A DNA stretch of 57,064 nucleotides from assembly GCA_021772955.1 (NCBI GenBank), contig JAJFKZ010000026.1, positions 1-57,064 of the forward strand, written 5' to 3'. The first letter of the stretch is position 1, and each line of letters starts with the position of its first letter. The notes under the pieces are model-generated. The model was not told the DNA's origin and did not search any database. It saw nothing but the letters and a program-made list of their open reading frames with translations. This document shows positions 38,137 through 48,370 of this stretch, piece by piece. Both the position numbers and the translations under genes were made by a program. This stretch comes from Gammaproteobacteria bacterium. GTDB taxonomy: Bacteria > Pseudomonadota > Gammaproteobacteria > Xanthomonadales > Wenzhouxiangellaceae.

Positions 38137-38385
38137 ACGGCACTTTCAGCCAGGCGAGAAGCGGTCAGCTGCCAGGCGCGCGAGCGCAGCACTAGCTGGG
38201 CTAATTCAAGCGAGTGCAACACCGCAGATGGCCGCTTATCGCCTGGCCCACAGGGAGCTTGGCATTGGCACCAATGCTGTGTTGCAGTTCTTGGCAAGGG
38301 CGCGCCATTACCTGCAAACTGCGCCTTGCCTTGATACCAATGCCAGGCTCTGCAAGCCTCATATGAGGCGTGACAGGACACTGGT
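38114..38385. repeat. Nested imperfect inverted repeats
   Basis: 38114-38136 vs 38363-38385 (21/23, inverted); 38149-38172 vs 38224-38247 (21/24, inverted); perfect GCATTGG-CA-CCAATGC inside. Confidence 0.65.
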
Positions 38386-38412
38386 ATGCTGCGAGCGCGC
38401 ATCAGTTGCGCA

Positions 38413-39801
38413 TCAATTGTCACCTTCGACGATGGCATCAGGCACCGGTTTGAGCAAGTCAGTCATGCGCTTGTTCAGAGCATTGTATTTGTATTCTGGA
38501 AGCACGAATTCCCAGCCACGCAGGCGCCGATTCAAACGCTCCACTTCGGCGGCAGGAGCTGCGCCTGTATCCGCATCACTGTCAGCGTCGGCTGGCTGGG
38601 CTTCGTCGGTGTCACTGGCTGTGTCTTGGGCGGTAGCGCTGGCAACAGTCTCAGCCGCATTGGCCGCTCCTGCTCCGTCCGTGTTCTGATCCAGCTGCTG
38701 TTGCGGCTGTGCTACCGGCTGATGACCCGGTTCCAGTGATGCTTCGGCACGCAGCAGGTATTCATATTCAGTCGCTATCGGGCTGTTTTCAGTAGCTTCG
38801 CTGCTGCTGACTTCACTGCCACTCTCACTGCCGTCAGTGACGTCGCTGGCGCTGACAAGCTCACGTCGGTACAGACTCAGCAGCAGGTTGATACCATTGT
38901 CACTGACGAACAACAGCCTGGTGCTGGTCTCTGGCAAGTCTTTGGCTGCCTTGCGAACATCATCAGCGCGCAAACCCGTGAGCGCGTTGACGATGCCGTT
39001 GATGACCCATTGACCGGTTAATTCCCGCCCCTCGGGCAGATTCTGCAACTGCAATTCCAGGGCATCTGTATTGGGTCTGGCGAGCTGAATCAGATCTTTG
39101 TCGGCATGTCTTATGGTGACTGTGCTGATGCGGCTGCTTTGCCAATCCAGAATGCCCAGATCCAGCCAGTCGCGCGGTTGGGTCGGCACTTCCAGCGTTT
39201 TGTCCACCAGATAACTCTGTACCTGCTGGGGTTTGCGCACATAGCGGCCTTCCAGATCATCCGATCGAATGCCGATGATCAGTTCATTGTCCTCGCCCTG
39301 ACTCCAGCGCAGCAGACCGCCGCCAGTCTGTGTGTCGCTGATGGCCGCGACGCCCAATCGCGGATACATCGATTCACGGGCGGTCTTGGCAGCAATCACG
39401 CGTGCCTGACCCAGCTCACGCAGTAAATCGCGAACCTTGGCCCAGTCTGCCGGGTGGTTGTTTTTTTGCACCACCTGCCAGCCATTGACATGCCCGTTGT
39501 CTTGCCCGTTGTCTTGCCCGTTGTCTTGCCCGTTGTCTTGCCCATGGTCTTGCCGTTGCAGCTCGACCAACAACTGCTCCCCGGCCCCGTAAATCTGGAG
39601 ATTGTCGATGTCATTCGCATAATCAGCGAACTCTGGCAACAGCAGATCACCACTGGCCACGGTGCCACCTTCTGTGTCGCCGGTACGGCCCGGCTGACGT
39701 GTAATCTGCCAGGCGAGAATGCTGGTGATAATGGCTGCCAGCGCCAGCAGCAGCAGGGTTCTGTTGCTCATGCCTGAGCTCCCTGGCGACGCCGGCGCCA
39801 T
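38413..39801 (-). CDS. DUF4340-like membrane-anchored protein of a Gld-type ABC operon
   Basis: Signal-anchor N-terminus, LGVAAISDTQTGGGLLRW, LLLSLYRRELV; clustered with GldG/F/A-like genes. Confidence 0.75.
   Translation of the reverse strand: MAPASPGSSGMSNRTLLLLALAAIITSILAWQITRQPGRTGDTEGGTVASGDLLLPEFADYANDIDNLQIYGAGEQLLVELQRQDHGQDNGQDNGQDNGQDNGHVNGWQVVQKNNHPADWAKVRDLLRELGQARVIAAKTARESMYPRLGVAAISDTQTGGGLLRWSQGEDNELIIGIRSDDLEGRYVRKPQQVQSYLVDKTLEVPTQPRDWLDLGILDWQSSRISTVTIRHADKDLIQLARPNTDALELQLQNLPEGRELTGQWVINGIVNALTGLRADDVRKAAKDLPETSTRLLFVSDNGINLLLSLYRRELVSASDVTDGSESGSEVSSSEATENSPIATEYEYLLRAEASLEPGHQPVAQPQQQLDQNTDGAGAANAAETVASATAQDTASDTDEAQPADADSDADTGAAPAAEVERLNRRLRGWEFVLPEYKYNALNKRMTDLLKPVPDAIVEGDN
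39491..39550 (-). repeat. In-frame 12-bp tandem repeat (TGCCCGTTGTCT), 4 perfect copies plus 1 degenerate
   Basis: Read directly on + strand; encodes QDNG repeats in the DUF4340-like protein. Confidence 0.95.
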
Positions 39802-41624
39802 TGCAGCAGTAGCAACAACAGCACCACCAACAGCGGCACCAGACCGATGTTGATGACCTTCAGTGTTGTTCCCAGCGCCTCGATTTCTTTGTCCAGTTCC
39901 CGGCGCACCTTGCGCAGATCCCGGCGAATTTCCAGTCGTTGCTCGATAAACTGATCAATCTCCTGCTGCTGTTCGACCGAGAACACACTCAGATTACCGC
40001 TGTCTTCCGGTCGCGCAGATTGCAGTTCATTGATACGCTGCTCGGTTTCCTGCAACTGCTGTTGCAAACGCTGTTCGGTATCACGCAGGCGCTGCTCGGC
40101 GTCGCGTCGCAAACGATCCACACGCGTGAATGGCCGCGCCGACGTTGCGCGCGTGCGGATACTGATCAAATCGCTGTTGCCAATCAGATTGTCTACTGCA
40201 TTGATGACCAGATCGCCGTTGTTGGCAAATGGACTGAGTAGGGTCTGACCGAAGAAATTCTGCCGCTGCACCCAGAACCGATCATCCAGCAGGTCGGTAT
40301 CGCCGACCAGTACCACATTGATCTCGCCCTGACTGACGCCACCAGCGCTGACCGCGCGCTCCGGAAAGGCGGTAGCGGCCGCACCGTCGACGCGCACAGC
40401 CAGATTGTAAACGGTGCCAGAAGCTGCAAAACCGTTTAACAGATCAGCCGGGTTGCGCAGCATGTTCAACCGACTGGTGTTGATCAGCTGGCTGTTCTCA
40501 CTGCTTTGCAACAGCGGCTGCATGGTGGTGGTAGCGTTTTCGGCACGCGTGAAGTGTCCGGCCGTGGACACATTCACCGTTTCCAGCTCGGCGGTGATGA
40601 TATCGTCATCCGACATCGCGTCTTCGGTCAGGCCAAGAATGGCCACATGTCGGATCGGCGCTTGCCCCTGTCCCAGGCTGACCTGCAAAGCGTACAACGC
40701 ATCGCCAACCACGTTGGCGGCATCAAAGGCCACCCCCCAGGACTGAAACAGTTGCGGCAGTGTGGAACTGCCGGGTATGCCTGGCCCGCCCATCGGTGCG
40801 GACTCTGTGTTGGTATCCTGTTCCGCATTGGGGTCGACGAAAGCCAGCACGCGTCCACCTTGCAACGCGAACTGATCGATGGCGTAACGCAGATCTTCAC
40901 TGAGATCCTTGGGGTGCACCAGCAGCAATAGATCCAGACCCGGCGGCAATTCGGTCGCGGTGTTGACGATGGCCTGAACATCAAACAGCTGTTTCAGTTG
41001 ATCATAAATGGCCCAGCCCGGCGTCATGCTGCCGCGTTGCGGATCAAAACCGCCACTGATCGGCAGCGCGCTGATCATGCCGACGGTCAACGGTTCCGGC
41101 TGATTCAGGGTATAGATCATCTTGGCCAGATCGTATTCCAGATAGGCTTCCTTGTCCGGCTGCAGAAACGGAATCACCTGCACGCCATCAATGGCATTCA
41201 CGCCGACCACGCCGAAATACAGCGTATCCACACCATTGTTGACCGGAATCGCTTGCAAGCTATAGGCAGCAGCCTGGTCTTCTGCTTCGGAAAACGGCGC
41301 CGGATCAATGTACTCCAGACGCAGCTTGTTGCCGGCATGGGATTGGAACTCCTGCAACATCTCGCTGACGCGCTGCTGATAGGAGCGTATCTGCGGCAGA
41401 CCTGCGCTGGCCCTGGATGAGAAGTACAACTGCAGGGTGATGGGCTCTTCGATGTTGTTGAGTATGTTTTTGGTGCCAGCAGTCAGGGTGTAGAGATTAT
41501 TCTCGGTCAGATCCAGTCGCCCGCCACGCAATAAGGCGTTGCTGAGCATGGTCAGCGCCAAAAACAACACAGCCAGAAGCAGCAGACTGCTCCATGAAAA
41601 AAGGGTCTTGTTATGCTTGTTCAT
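39768..41624 (-). CDS. GldG-like ABC-type auxiliary protein
   Basis: N-terminal TM, RLDLTENNLYTLTAGTKNILNNIEEPITLQLYFSSRASAGLPQIRSY, C-terminal coiled coil and TM. Confidence 0.85.
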   Translation of the reverse strand: MNKHNKTLFSWSSLLLLAVLFLALTMLSNALLRGGRLDLTENNLYTLTAGTKNILNNIEEPITLQLYFSSRASAGLPQIRSYQQRVSEMLQEFQSHAGNKLRLEYIDPAPFSEAEDQAAAYSLQAIPVNNGVDTLYFGVVGVNAIDGVQVIPFLQPDKEAYLEYDLAKMIYTLNQPEPLTVGMISALPISGGFDPQRGSMTPGWAIYDQLKQLFDVQAIVNTATELPPGLDLLLLVHPKDLSEDLRYAIDQFALQGGRVLAFVDPNAEQDTNTESAPMGGPGIPGSSTLPQLFQSWGVAFDAANVVGDALYALQVSLGQGQAPIRHVAILGLTEDAMSDDDIITAELETVNVSTAGHFTRAENATTTMQPLLQSSENSQLINTSRLNMLRNPADLLNGFAASGTVYNLAVRVDGAAATAFPERAVSAGGVSQGEINVVLVGDTDLLDDRFWVQRQNFFGQTLLSPFANNGDLVINAVDNLIGNSDLISIRTRATSARPFTRVDRLRRDAEQRLRDTEQRLQQQLQETEQRINELQSARPEDSGNLSVFSVEQQQEIDQFIEQRLEIRRDLRKVRRELDKEIEALGTTLKVINIGLVPLLVVLLLLLLQWRRRRQGAQA

Positions 41625-41631
41625 TGCTCTC

Positions 41632-42378
41632 TCAATCCGCTTTGCGTAATTGCAGGATGATGGCGTTGGCGGTCAACCAGAAGCCGATCATCAGCATGAA
41701 AAAGATCAGATCACGCAGATCCAGTACCCCGCGGGAAATATCGGCGAAGTGGCTGATCAGGCTAAGATTGGCGATACCGTCAACGAACACCTGCGGCAAC
41801 CAGGCACGAAACGCTTCCAGCACGATCGGCAGACCGCTGAGCAAAAAGCCAAAGCAAACCACCACCGACAGAATGAAAGCCACCACCTGATTACGGGTCA
41901 AGGCAGAGATGCAACTGCCTATCGCCAGAAAGGCACCGGCCATCAGCCAACTACCGATGTAGGCCGCCAGAATGACGCCGTTGTCCGGATCACCCAGATA
42001 GTTGACCGAAAACCAGATCGGCACCGTCAGCAGCAACGCCAACCCCAGAAACAACCAGGCAGCAAGAAACTTGCCGACAATGGCTTCAACCAGCGTTACC
42101 GGCAGCGTCAGCAGCAGCTCGATGGTGCCGGATTTGCGTTCTTCGGCCCACAAGCGCATGGACAACGCCGGCACCAGAAACAGATACAGCCACGGATGGA
42201 AGCGGAAAAACGGCTCCAGATCAGCAATACCGCGCTGATAGAATCCCCCCAGATAAAAGGCGAAAGCCGCCGCCATGACGGTGAAAATAATGATGAAAAC
42301 CCATGCCACCGGAGTGACAAAATAGGCCTTGAGTTCGCGTTGCATGATGGTGAGCATGCCGTTCAGACGGGATTTCAT
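41632..42378 (-). CDS. ABC-2 type permease, GldF-like
   Basis: KAYFVTPVAWVFIIIFTVMAAAFAFYL, SMRLWAEERKSGTIELLLTLPVT. Confidence 0.9.
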   Translation of the reverse strand: MKSRLNGMLTIMQRELKAYFVTPVAWVFIIIFTVMAAAFAFYLGGFYQRGIADLEPFFRFHPWLYLFLVPALSMRLWAEERKSGTIELLLTLPVTLVEAIVGKFLAAWLFLGLALLLTVPIWFSVNYLGDPDNGVILAAYIGSWLMAGAFLAIGSCISALTRNQVVAFILSVVVCFGFLLSGLPIVLEAFRAWLPQVFVDGIANLSLISHFADISRGVLDLRDLIFFMLMIGFWLTANAIILQLRKAD

Positions 42379-43328
42379 GCGACCTCCTTGACATCGGTAG
42401 CAGTACGATCAGGTTCCGAACTGCGGGTAATCTCACGAAACACTTCATCCAGCCGACCTTCTTCAAGCCGGATACTGTCCACTGACCAGCCGTGTTTGTC
42501 GATGCTGGCCGTCACCGCGGACAGCAACTGTGCCTGGTCATGCGGGAACAAGGTCAACTCGTCGTCGTTGATTTCCACCCTGGCGACGCCCGCAAGCTTG
42601 CTCAGGATGCTGGCCGCAGATCGCAACTCAGCCATTTTCAGCGTTACCGCATTGTGATAGCGTGAGCGACCGATCAGCCCGGCCGGCGTATCATCGGCGA
42701 CCACACGACCGCGGGCAATGATCATGGCGCGATTACACAGTGCATCGACTTCTTCCAGAATGTGCGTGGAGACGATGATGATGCGGTTCTCGGACATCGA
42801 GCTGATCAACTCGCGTACATGGTGTTTCTGGTTTGGATCCAGACCGTCGGTGGGTTCATCCAGAATCAGCACCCGCGGATCATGCAAAATGGCCTGGGCC
42901 AGACCAACCCGGCGCTTGAAACCCTTGGACAAGGTCTCGATGCTTTGCTGCAAGACGCTGCCCAGTTCCAGACGCTCGGCCGCTGCCGCCGCCTTGTGCC
43001 TGGCTTCATGGCCTGTGAAGCCGCGCGCCTTGGCAATAAACTGCAGAAAATCAGTCACCGTCATCTCACCATACAATGGCGCACCTTCGGGTAAATAACC
43101 GATTTCTTGTCGCGCCCGCAGGCTGTCGGTGACAATGTCGTGGCCGTTGATAACAGCATTACCGGAGCTGGGTGCCAGAAACCCGGTCAGCATTTTCATG
43201 GTGGTGGATTTGCCGGCTCCGTTCGGACCCAGAAAGCCCAAAACCTCGCCCGGCTCAACCTTGAAACTGATATTGTCGACCGCCAGCAGACGATCAAAAT
43301 ATCGCGTCAGTGCTCTCGCTTCAATCAT
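42375..43328 (-). CDS. ABC transporter ATP-binding protein, GldA-like
   Basis: GPNGAGKSTTMKMLTGFL, LSKGFKRRVGLAQAILHDPRVLILDEPTDGLDPNQ. Confidence 0.93.
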   Translation of the reverse strand: MIEARALTRYFDRLLAVDNISFKVEPGEVLGFLGPNGAGKSTTMKMLTGFLAPSSGNAVINGHDIVTDSLRARQEIGYLPEGAPLYGEMTVTDFLQFIAKARGFTGHEARHKAAAAAERLELGSVLQQSIETLSKGFKRRVGLAQAILHDPRVLILDEPTDGLDPNQKHHVRELISSMSENRIIIVSTHILEEVDALCNRAMIIARGRVVADDTPAGLIGRSRYHNAVTLKMAELRSAASILSKLAGVARVEINDDELTLFPHDQAQLLSAVTASIDKHGWSVDSIRLEEGRLDEVFREITRSSEPDRTATDVKEVA

Positions 43329-43543
43329 AAGAAGTCTCTAGTATTCTATTGCTGCAAGACGTGCTGGTCAGGGGCAACACTATGCCAGCTCCCAGACCGG
43401 TGTCAATATCGGGTTGTGTGGACTCCAATTCAAGTGCGTTCGACCGCAGCAAGCGCAAAAATGTTCAGTCTGGCCGGGCTTCACTTTGCTGCCCAAAGCG
43501 GCTATGTTGTAGTAATGAATGACCAGCTTGTAGCATCGACCTT

Positions 43544-44665
43544 ATGCTGAACCCCGATGACCTGGACAAACCCGGCCCAATCAGCGACCCAATCAGCGGC
43601 GCAATCAGCAGCACTGGCCAGCCGTTGATCCTGCCGGCGCTGCCGGAAGGTCTGCTGGAGCTGCCGGCCACGGCGTTGTATCAGCAGCTGCCCGGCCCCT
43701 GCCTGATCAAGCTGGAGGGTGATGATCCACAGCCGCTGGTGGTCTCGGTATTGCAGCACGGCAATGAAGATTCCGGCTGGGATGCAGTGCGCCAGTTGCT
43801 GAAAAACCGTTATCAGCAGCAGCGCCTGCCGCGCAGCCTGTGGCTGTGGATCGGTAACACGCAAGCGTCACGCTGGCGGCGGCGGCGGCTCCCGGAGCAG
43901 CCGGATTTCAACCGCTGCTGGCCCTATCCAGGACGACCACCTGCCACCGAACATGATCGCCATGAGGTGGAAATGTTCGCCACTCTGACCGAAATCCTGC
44001 ACCAGGCGAACCCGCTGGCGGTCATCGATGCGCACAACAATTCCGGGCTCAATCCGCACTACGCGGCCATCAATCGGCTGGACTGGGGCTGCTACAACCT
44101 GGCCCGGCAGTTCACCGATATCGTGGTTTATTTCACCTCACCGCCGGGCACCATGGCCAATGCCTGTGCGATGTTCTGCCCTTCGTTGACGCTGGAATGC
44201 GGACGCGCTGGCGAACTGCACGGTACCGACCATGCCATGCAATTCATCGACAATTGCCTGCATCTGAAACACGTCGACACGGCGCCGCGATCGCTGGGCG
44301 AAGGCGTGGTTTACCACATGCAGGCCACGGTCTACGTGTCACCCGGGTTGAGCTTTGGCTTTCAGGCCGCGACGGCAGCAATCCGATTCATCCCCAACCT
44401 GGATCACCTCAACTTTCAGCAACTGCCGGCCGGCAGCAAGCTGGCCGACATCAACACCGATGGTCAACGCTGTGTGCTGGTGCTGGACGCGCACGGCCAC
44501 GATATCACCGACGCCTGTTTCAGCTTCGAACACGGCGAACTGCGCACCCGCCGCCCGGTCATTCCTTCCATGCTGACGCAAGACGAACGTGTCATCAGCC
44601 AGGATTGCCTGTGCTACCTGATGGAAATCATCGACCCGTTTCCGCAGCATGCAGATCCGCTCTGA
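43544..44665 (+). CDS. Succinylglutamate desuccinylase/aspartoacylase-like M14 protein
   Basis: VSVLQHGNEDSGWDAV, DAHNNSGLNPHYAAIN, PSLTLECGRAGELHG. Confidence 0.8.
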   Translation: MLNPDDLDKPGPISDPISGAISSTGQPLILPALPEGLLELPATALYQQLPGPCLIKLEGDDPQPLVVSVLQHGNEDSGWDAVRQLLKNRYQQQRLPRSLWLWIGNTQASRWRRRRLPEQPDFNRCWPYPGRPPATEHDRHEVEMFATLTEILHQANPLAVIDAHNNSGLNPHYAAINRLDWGCYNLARQFTDIVVYFTSPPGTMANACAMFCPSLTLECGRAGELHGTDHAMQFIDNCLHLKHVDTAPRSLGEGVVYHMQATVYVSPGLSFGFQAATAAIRFIPNLDHLNFQQLPAGSKLADINTDGQRCVLVLDAHGHDITDACFSFEHGELRTRRPVIPSMLTQDERVISQDCLCYLMEIIDPFPQHADPL

Positions 44666-44674
44666 AGCAATGAC

Positions 44675-45676
44675 TCAGCTCAAGCCGCAGTTGTTTTTTT
44701 CCAGTACCCGTTCGGCGCGGTAACTGGAGCGTACCAGCGGGCCAGACACCACTTCCAGAAAGCCCATGTCCAGGCCGGTCTGGCGAAATGCCTGGAACTG
44801 CTCCGGGGTCACGTAGCGAGCCACCGGCAGATGGTTGCTGGTGGGTCGCAAATACTGGCCAAAGGTGACAATATCCACACCGATGGCACGCAGATCGTGC
44901 ATGCATTCAACCACTTCATCGTCGGTTTCGCCCAGGCCCAGCATCAGACTGGTCTTGGTCAATAGTTCCGGCCGATAGCGCTTGGCGTGCGCCAGCACTG
45001 TCAGGGTCTGATCGTAACCGGCGCGTGGATCGCGCACTGGATGGGTCAGTCGCCGCACGGTTTCGACATTCTGGGCAAACACTTCCAGACCGGAATCGAC
45101 CACCGTTTCAATACACGCAAGCCGCCCCTGAAAATCCGGTGTCAACGCCTCCACTGCGGTGTGTGGATTGATGTTTTTGATCGAGCGTACGCAAGCAGCA
45201 TAATGACTTGCACCGCCATCATCGAGATCATCACGGTCGACCGAGGTCAAAACGATGTATTTGAGATCCATCAGGCGCACTGACTCGGCCACATTGGCCG
45301 GCTCCTCGTGATCCAGCCAGCCGCGCGGATTGCCGGTGTCCACCGAGCAGAAGCGGCAGGCACGGGTACAGACATCGCCCATGAGCATGATGGTGGCCGT
45401 GCCGGCGGTCCAGCACTCGCCGATGTTCGGGCACTTGGATTCCTCGCACACCGTGGCCAGTCGATGGCTGCGCACGTTGGCCTTGACGGCCGCATACTTG
45501 CCGCCCGATGGCAGCCGGACGCGCAGCCAGTCCGGTTTGCGGCCGAGCGGTTCGGGGGTGCTGCCAGTGCGTGCTTTGATGCCATCACGAATGGCGGTGA
45601 AGCCTTGTGGCTTGTGCACCTTGTCGCCGCTTTTGACGGTAATGGGAATGCGTTGTGCGCTCAGAGTTTCAGTCAT
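44675..45676 (-). CDS. lipA: Lipoyl synthase
   Basis: [41 protein letters not shown]; start placed at [11 protein letters not shown] (45676), not the 46177 ORF start. Confidence 0.95.
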   Translation of the reverse strand: MTETLSAQRIPITVKSGDKVHKPQGFTAIRDGIKARTGSTPEPLGRKPDWLRVRLPSGGKYAAVKANVRSHRLATVCEESKCPNIGECWTAGTATIMLMGDVCTRACRFCSVDTGNPRGWLDHEEPANVAESVRLMDLKYIVLTSVDRDDLDDGGASHYAACVRSIKNINPHTAVEALTPDFQGRLACIETVVDSGLEVFAQNVETVRRLTHPVRDPRAGYDQTLTVLAHAKRYRPELLTKTSLMLGLGETDDEVVECMHDLRAIGVDIVTFGQYLRPTSNHLPVARYVTPEQFQAFRQTGLDMGFLEVVSGPLVRSSYRAERVLEKNNCGLS

Positions 45677-45899
45677 GTTGCATTGACAATCAATACCAGA
45701 AAACATTTTATCGCAGATGCGTTGGTGGTTGCGTTGTTTCGAAGAGTTTATCCTGCGCTCACCTGTGACAGACGTTTTTTCAGTCCGCCACGTGCGTAAC
45801 GCTGCGTTGCGATTCTGCTGTTGCAGTGCTGGACAAGGACTGGGCCATTGCCTGCGAGTCATGCCTTGCGGCGAAGCATTTTCCGCCTCGCTGCAAGTT

Positions 45900-46976
45900 T
45901 CAGTATTTCCAGCGCAGTACACCAGCAAACAGCCGGGCACACTCAAGCAACTGATCGATACTGACCCATTCATCGATGCAGTGCGCTTGCGTGATGTCCC
46001 CCGGCCCCAATACCAGCGCCGGTACGCCGGCAGCACAAAACAACGCTGCTTCGGTCCAGAAGTGCACTGGCGGGGATGTCGGCAACTGGCAGGCATGCGC
46101 AAATGCTCTGGCACGACGATCATCCTGGCCTGCGACCGGCAATGGCGGGCCGGAAAACGACACCTGCCAGTGCGCATGTCGAGTGCTGTCTGCCAGACCG
46201 ATCAGGTGCTGCATGAACTGCTCATTGTCCGCACCTGGTTCCAGTCGCGCTGACCAGTGCAGGTCACAAGCATCGGTGATGACATTGCTGTTCTCTCCAC
46301 CATGAATCCGGCCCAGGTTGAAGCAACTGCGTCGCCCCTGTTCGGCCTCGCGCTCGCAATAGTCAAGCGCAGCTGCCAGCCAGCGTGCCGCCCGGTGATT
46401 GGCATTCTCACTGAGTGCCTGCGGCGCGGAAGAATGGCCAGCCACACCAGAAAAATGACCACGCACAGACAAGTAGCCCCGATGACTGAACACTGCACGA
46501 CAACGGGTCGGTTCGCAGACCACAGCCTGTTGGAAGCGTCCGGCAATCCCGGTTTGCAGAAATCGTTCTACACAGCAACCGTTGGCACCCTCCTCGTCGG
46601 TGGTAAACAGCAACGCCATGTCCTGCTCGCTGGTTTCTGCGAGCGCCAACAACACCGCTGCAGCGCCCTTGATATCACAGCTGCCACGACCGTAAACGCG
46701 CTTGTTTTTAATCGTCATTGCCAGCGGATCAACGCTCCAGCCACTACCGCAAGGCACTGTATCCAGATGACAATTGAACAGCACATGAGGCGCACCACGG
46801 CTGGCGAAAAAGGTGACATGGCCAGCATCATGATCAGTGATCTGGACGTCAAAACCAGGTTCCAGAACCTGACGCAAATAATTAAATATGGGTGAGCGCG
46901 CGTGCAGGTCGCGCGGTGGGTTCTGGCTGTCGCAGGCGAGCAGTTGCTGCAGATGATTGAGGATACGCTGTTTCAT
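45900..46976 (-). CDS. argE: M20-family deacetylase, ArgE-like acetylornithine deacetylase
   Basis: [70 protein letters not shown]. Confidence 0.85.
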   Translation of the reverse strand: MKQRILNHLQQLLACDSQNPPRDLHARSPIFNYLRQVLEPGFDVQITDHDAGHVTFFASRGAPHVLFNCHLDTVPCGSGWSVDPLAMTIKNKRVYGRGSCDIKGAAAVLLALAETSEQDMALLFTTDEEGANGCCVERFLQTGIAGRFQQAVVCEPTRCRAVFSHRGYLSVRGHFSGVAGHSSAPQALSENANHRAARWLAAALDYCEREAEQGRRSCFNLGRIHGGENSNVITDACDLHWSARLEPGADNEQFMQHLIGLADSTRHAHWQVSFSGPPLPVAGQDDRRARAFAHACQLPTSPPVHFWTEAALFCAAGVPALVLGPGDITQAHCIDEWVSIDQLLECARLFAGVLRWKY

Positions 46977-47248
46977 GCATGTCCTCGCCGAATCCTGGCG
47001 GCCAGTGCGAAGCGTTGTCCGATCAACCTGACCATGCCTTCCGTCGACTGCGATGAGCGGTACGCCGAGCGCACGTACAGCGCATGTGCACCTTGTCGAT
47101 TAGCACCGATTTCATTGGTTGCGTGGGTACGCAGTGATGGATTCAGAAACAGCAAGGCGCTACTGCGACCGGCCAGATCCTGGCGCATCAACGTGGACCG
47201 TAATTGCACTGACAGCTCCTGTTCTAGCCCGCCTGGCATTTGTGCCAA
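46973..47248 (-). pseudogene. Probable decayed N-terminal fragment of an (acetyl)ornithine carbamoyltransferase
   Basis: LAGRSSALLFLNPSLRTHATNEIGANRQGAHALYV resembles the carbamoyl-phosphate-binding GKS-x-A-x-x-F-x-NPS-x-RTRTSFE...GGHA region; only 91 aa, no ornithine-binding domain; directly upstream of argE. Confidence 0.6.
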
Positions 47249-47347
47249 GACTAGGCGCAGTTTGCAGGTATAGTCAAGGGGCTGAGGCAGGAGTCAGGCC
47301 AACGGTGACCTGACCGGCATAAGGCTTGCGACAAATCTTGCCGTCAG

Positions 47348-48049
47348 TCAACTGTTTTGCGCAATCTGCCGGCGTGCATCAAGCTTGGATATTGCTTCAT
47401 CCAGTTTATCAACATCGACATACTTGAGTGCCTGCATCTGTTGCAGGAATTCACTTGCGCAGTCACCCTCAGGGGCAAATATGCGATTGTCATCCAGCGC
47501 AGCCTGGAATTTCTCGCTGAGATCACGAAATGCCTTTTTGTCATCAACTTGTTGCTGATACTCCAGAATCTTGGGCGATTTCGGGTCTATGTCCTTGAGC
47601 ATGCCCAAGTAGATAGTGGTGGCATACAGATAGCCGGCGTCAAGATTGGCGAGCACACGGTTTTCAACGCGATCCCGGATGATCTCTAGTTTGTTCAGCG
47701 CCGTCGTGTTTTGCGGATTGCCGGACAGCTCATGCATCACATCAAGCATGTCTTTTTGCAAGGCCGAATAGCCGGCAGTCTGCAATCCGGATTTACTTAT
47801 CCCTGATTGCAGGGTGGGCATGCTCATGAACCAGTCTTCAGTATTGATGGAGATGTCCTGCAGACGCTTGACGCGCTCGGTGTTATCGAGCTTCGCCGCC
47901 ACGATGTCATCAGCAGCAAACACGATTCCACTGAACATCATGGCCAACACCAGAATTGACAGGAACAGCAAACTTGGGCACAGGCAGGGACGAACTGTAC
48001 AACACAGCTGTCGATAATCGTGATTTTGAGTAATGTCGTAATGGGTCAT
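47348..48049 (-). CDS. Hypothetical exported protein
   Basis: Signal-like N-terminus (LLFLSILVLAMMFSGIVFAAD), helical remainder; ORF can extend to 48115. Confidence 0.6.
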   Translation of the reverse strand: MTHYDITQNHDYRQLCCTVRPCLCPSLLFLSILVLAMMFSGIVFAADDIVAAKLDNTERVKRLQDISINTEDWFMSMPTLQSGISKSGLQTAGYSALQKDMLDVMHELSGNPQNTTALNKLEIIRDRVENRVLANLDAGYLYATTIYLGMLKDIDPKSPKILEYQQQVDDKKAFRDLSEKFQAALDDNRIFAPEGDCASEFLQQMQALKYVDVDKLDEAISKLDARRQIAQNS

Positions 48050-48204
48050 GTTGACCACCCCGTATGTCCTGTTTCGAGCCCTCCCTGGACAGATGAACGC
48101 TCGCAAACCACACAAGCAATAAAACTATTGTACTACTTTCGAATACTGCCAGCAAGACAGCAACATGGTCAGTCGTGTAAGAAAACGCTGTGTCGAAGTG
48201 TAAG

Positions 48205-48224
48205 AACACTGCTGTCACAGTGTT
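48205..48224. promoter_or_regulatory. Candidate operator palindrome between divergent genes
   Basis: AACACTG-CTGTCA-CAGTGTT, perfect 7-bp arms with 6-bp spacer. Confidence 0.4.
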
Positions 48225-48370
48225 GTTTCCCTGGCTGTCATGCTGACATCGAAACGTCCTGTCCGGATGCTGACATGACAATCATCACATCGATTTACAG
48301 CCAGTTCACACTGTTGCGAGTCTGACTTGGCCTGCACAATGACAACAGATTCAAACATCCAGCATCTACC

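Noticed and set aside
45677-46177. N-terminal extension of the lipA ORF
   Set aside because: Overlaps the argE 3' end and lacks LipA similarity; normal LipA start is at 45676.
48230-48275. Several TGTCA/TGACA motifs upstream of the ABC ATPase gene
   Set aside because: They do not keep the 11-bp Pho-box phasing (off by at least 1 bp) and lack a -10 at the expected spacing.
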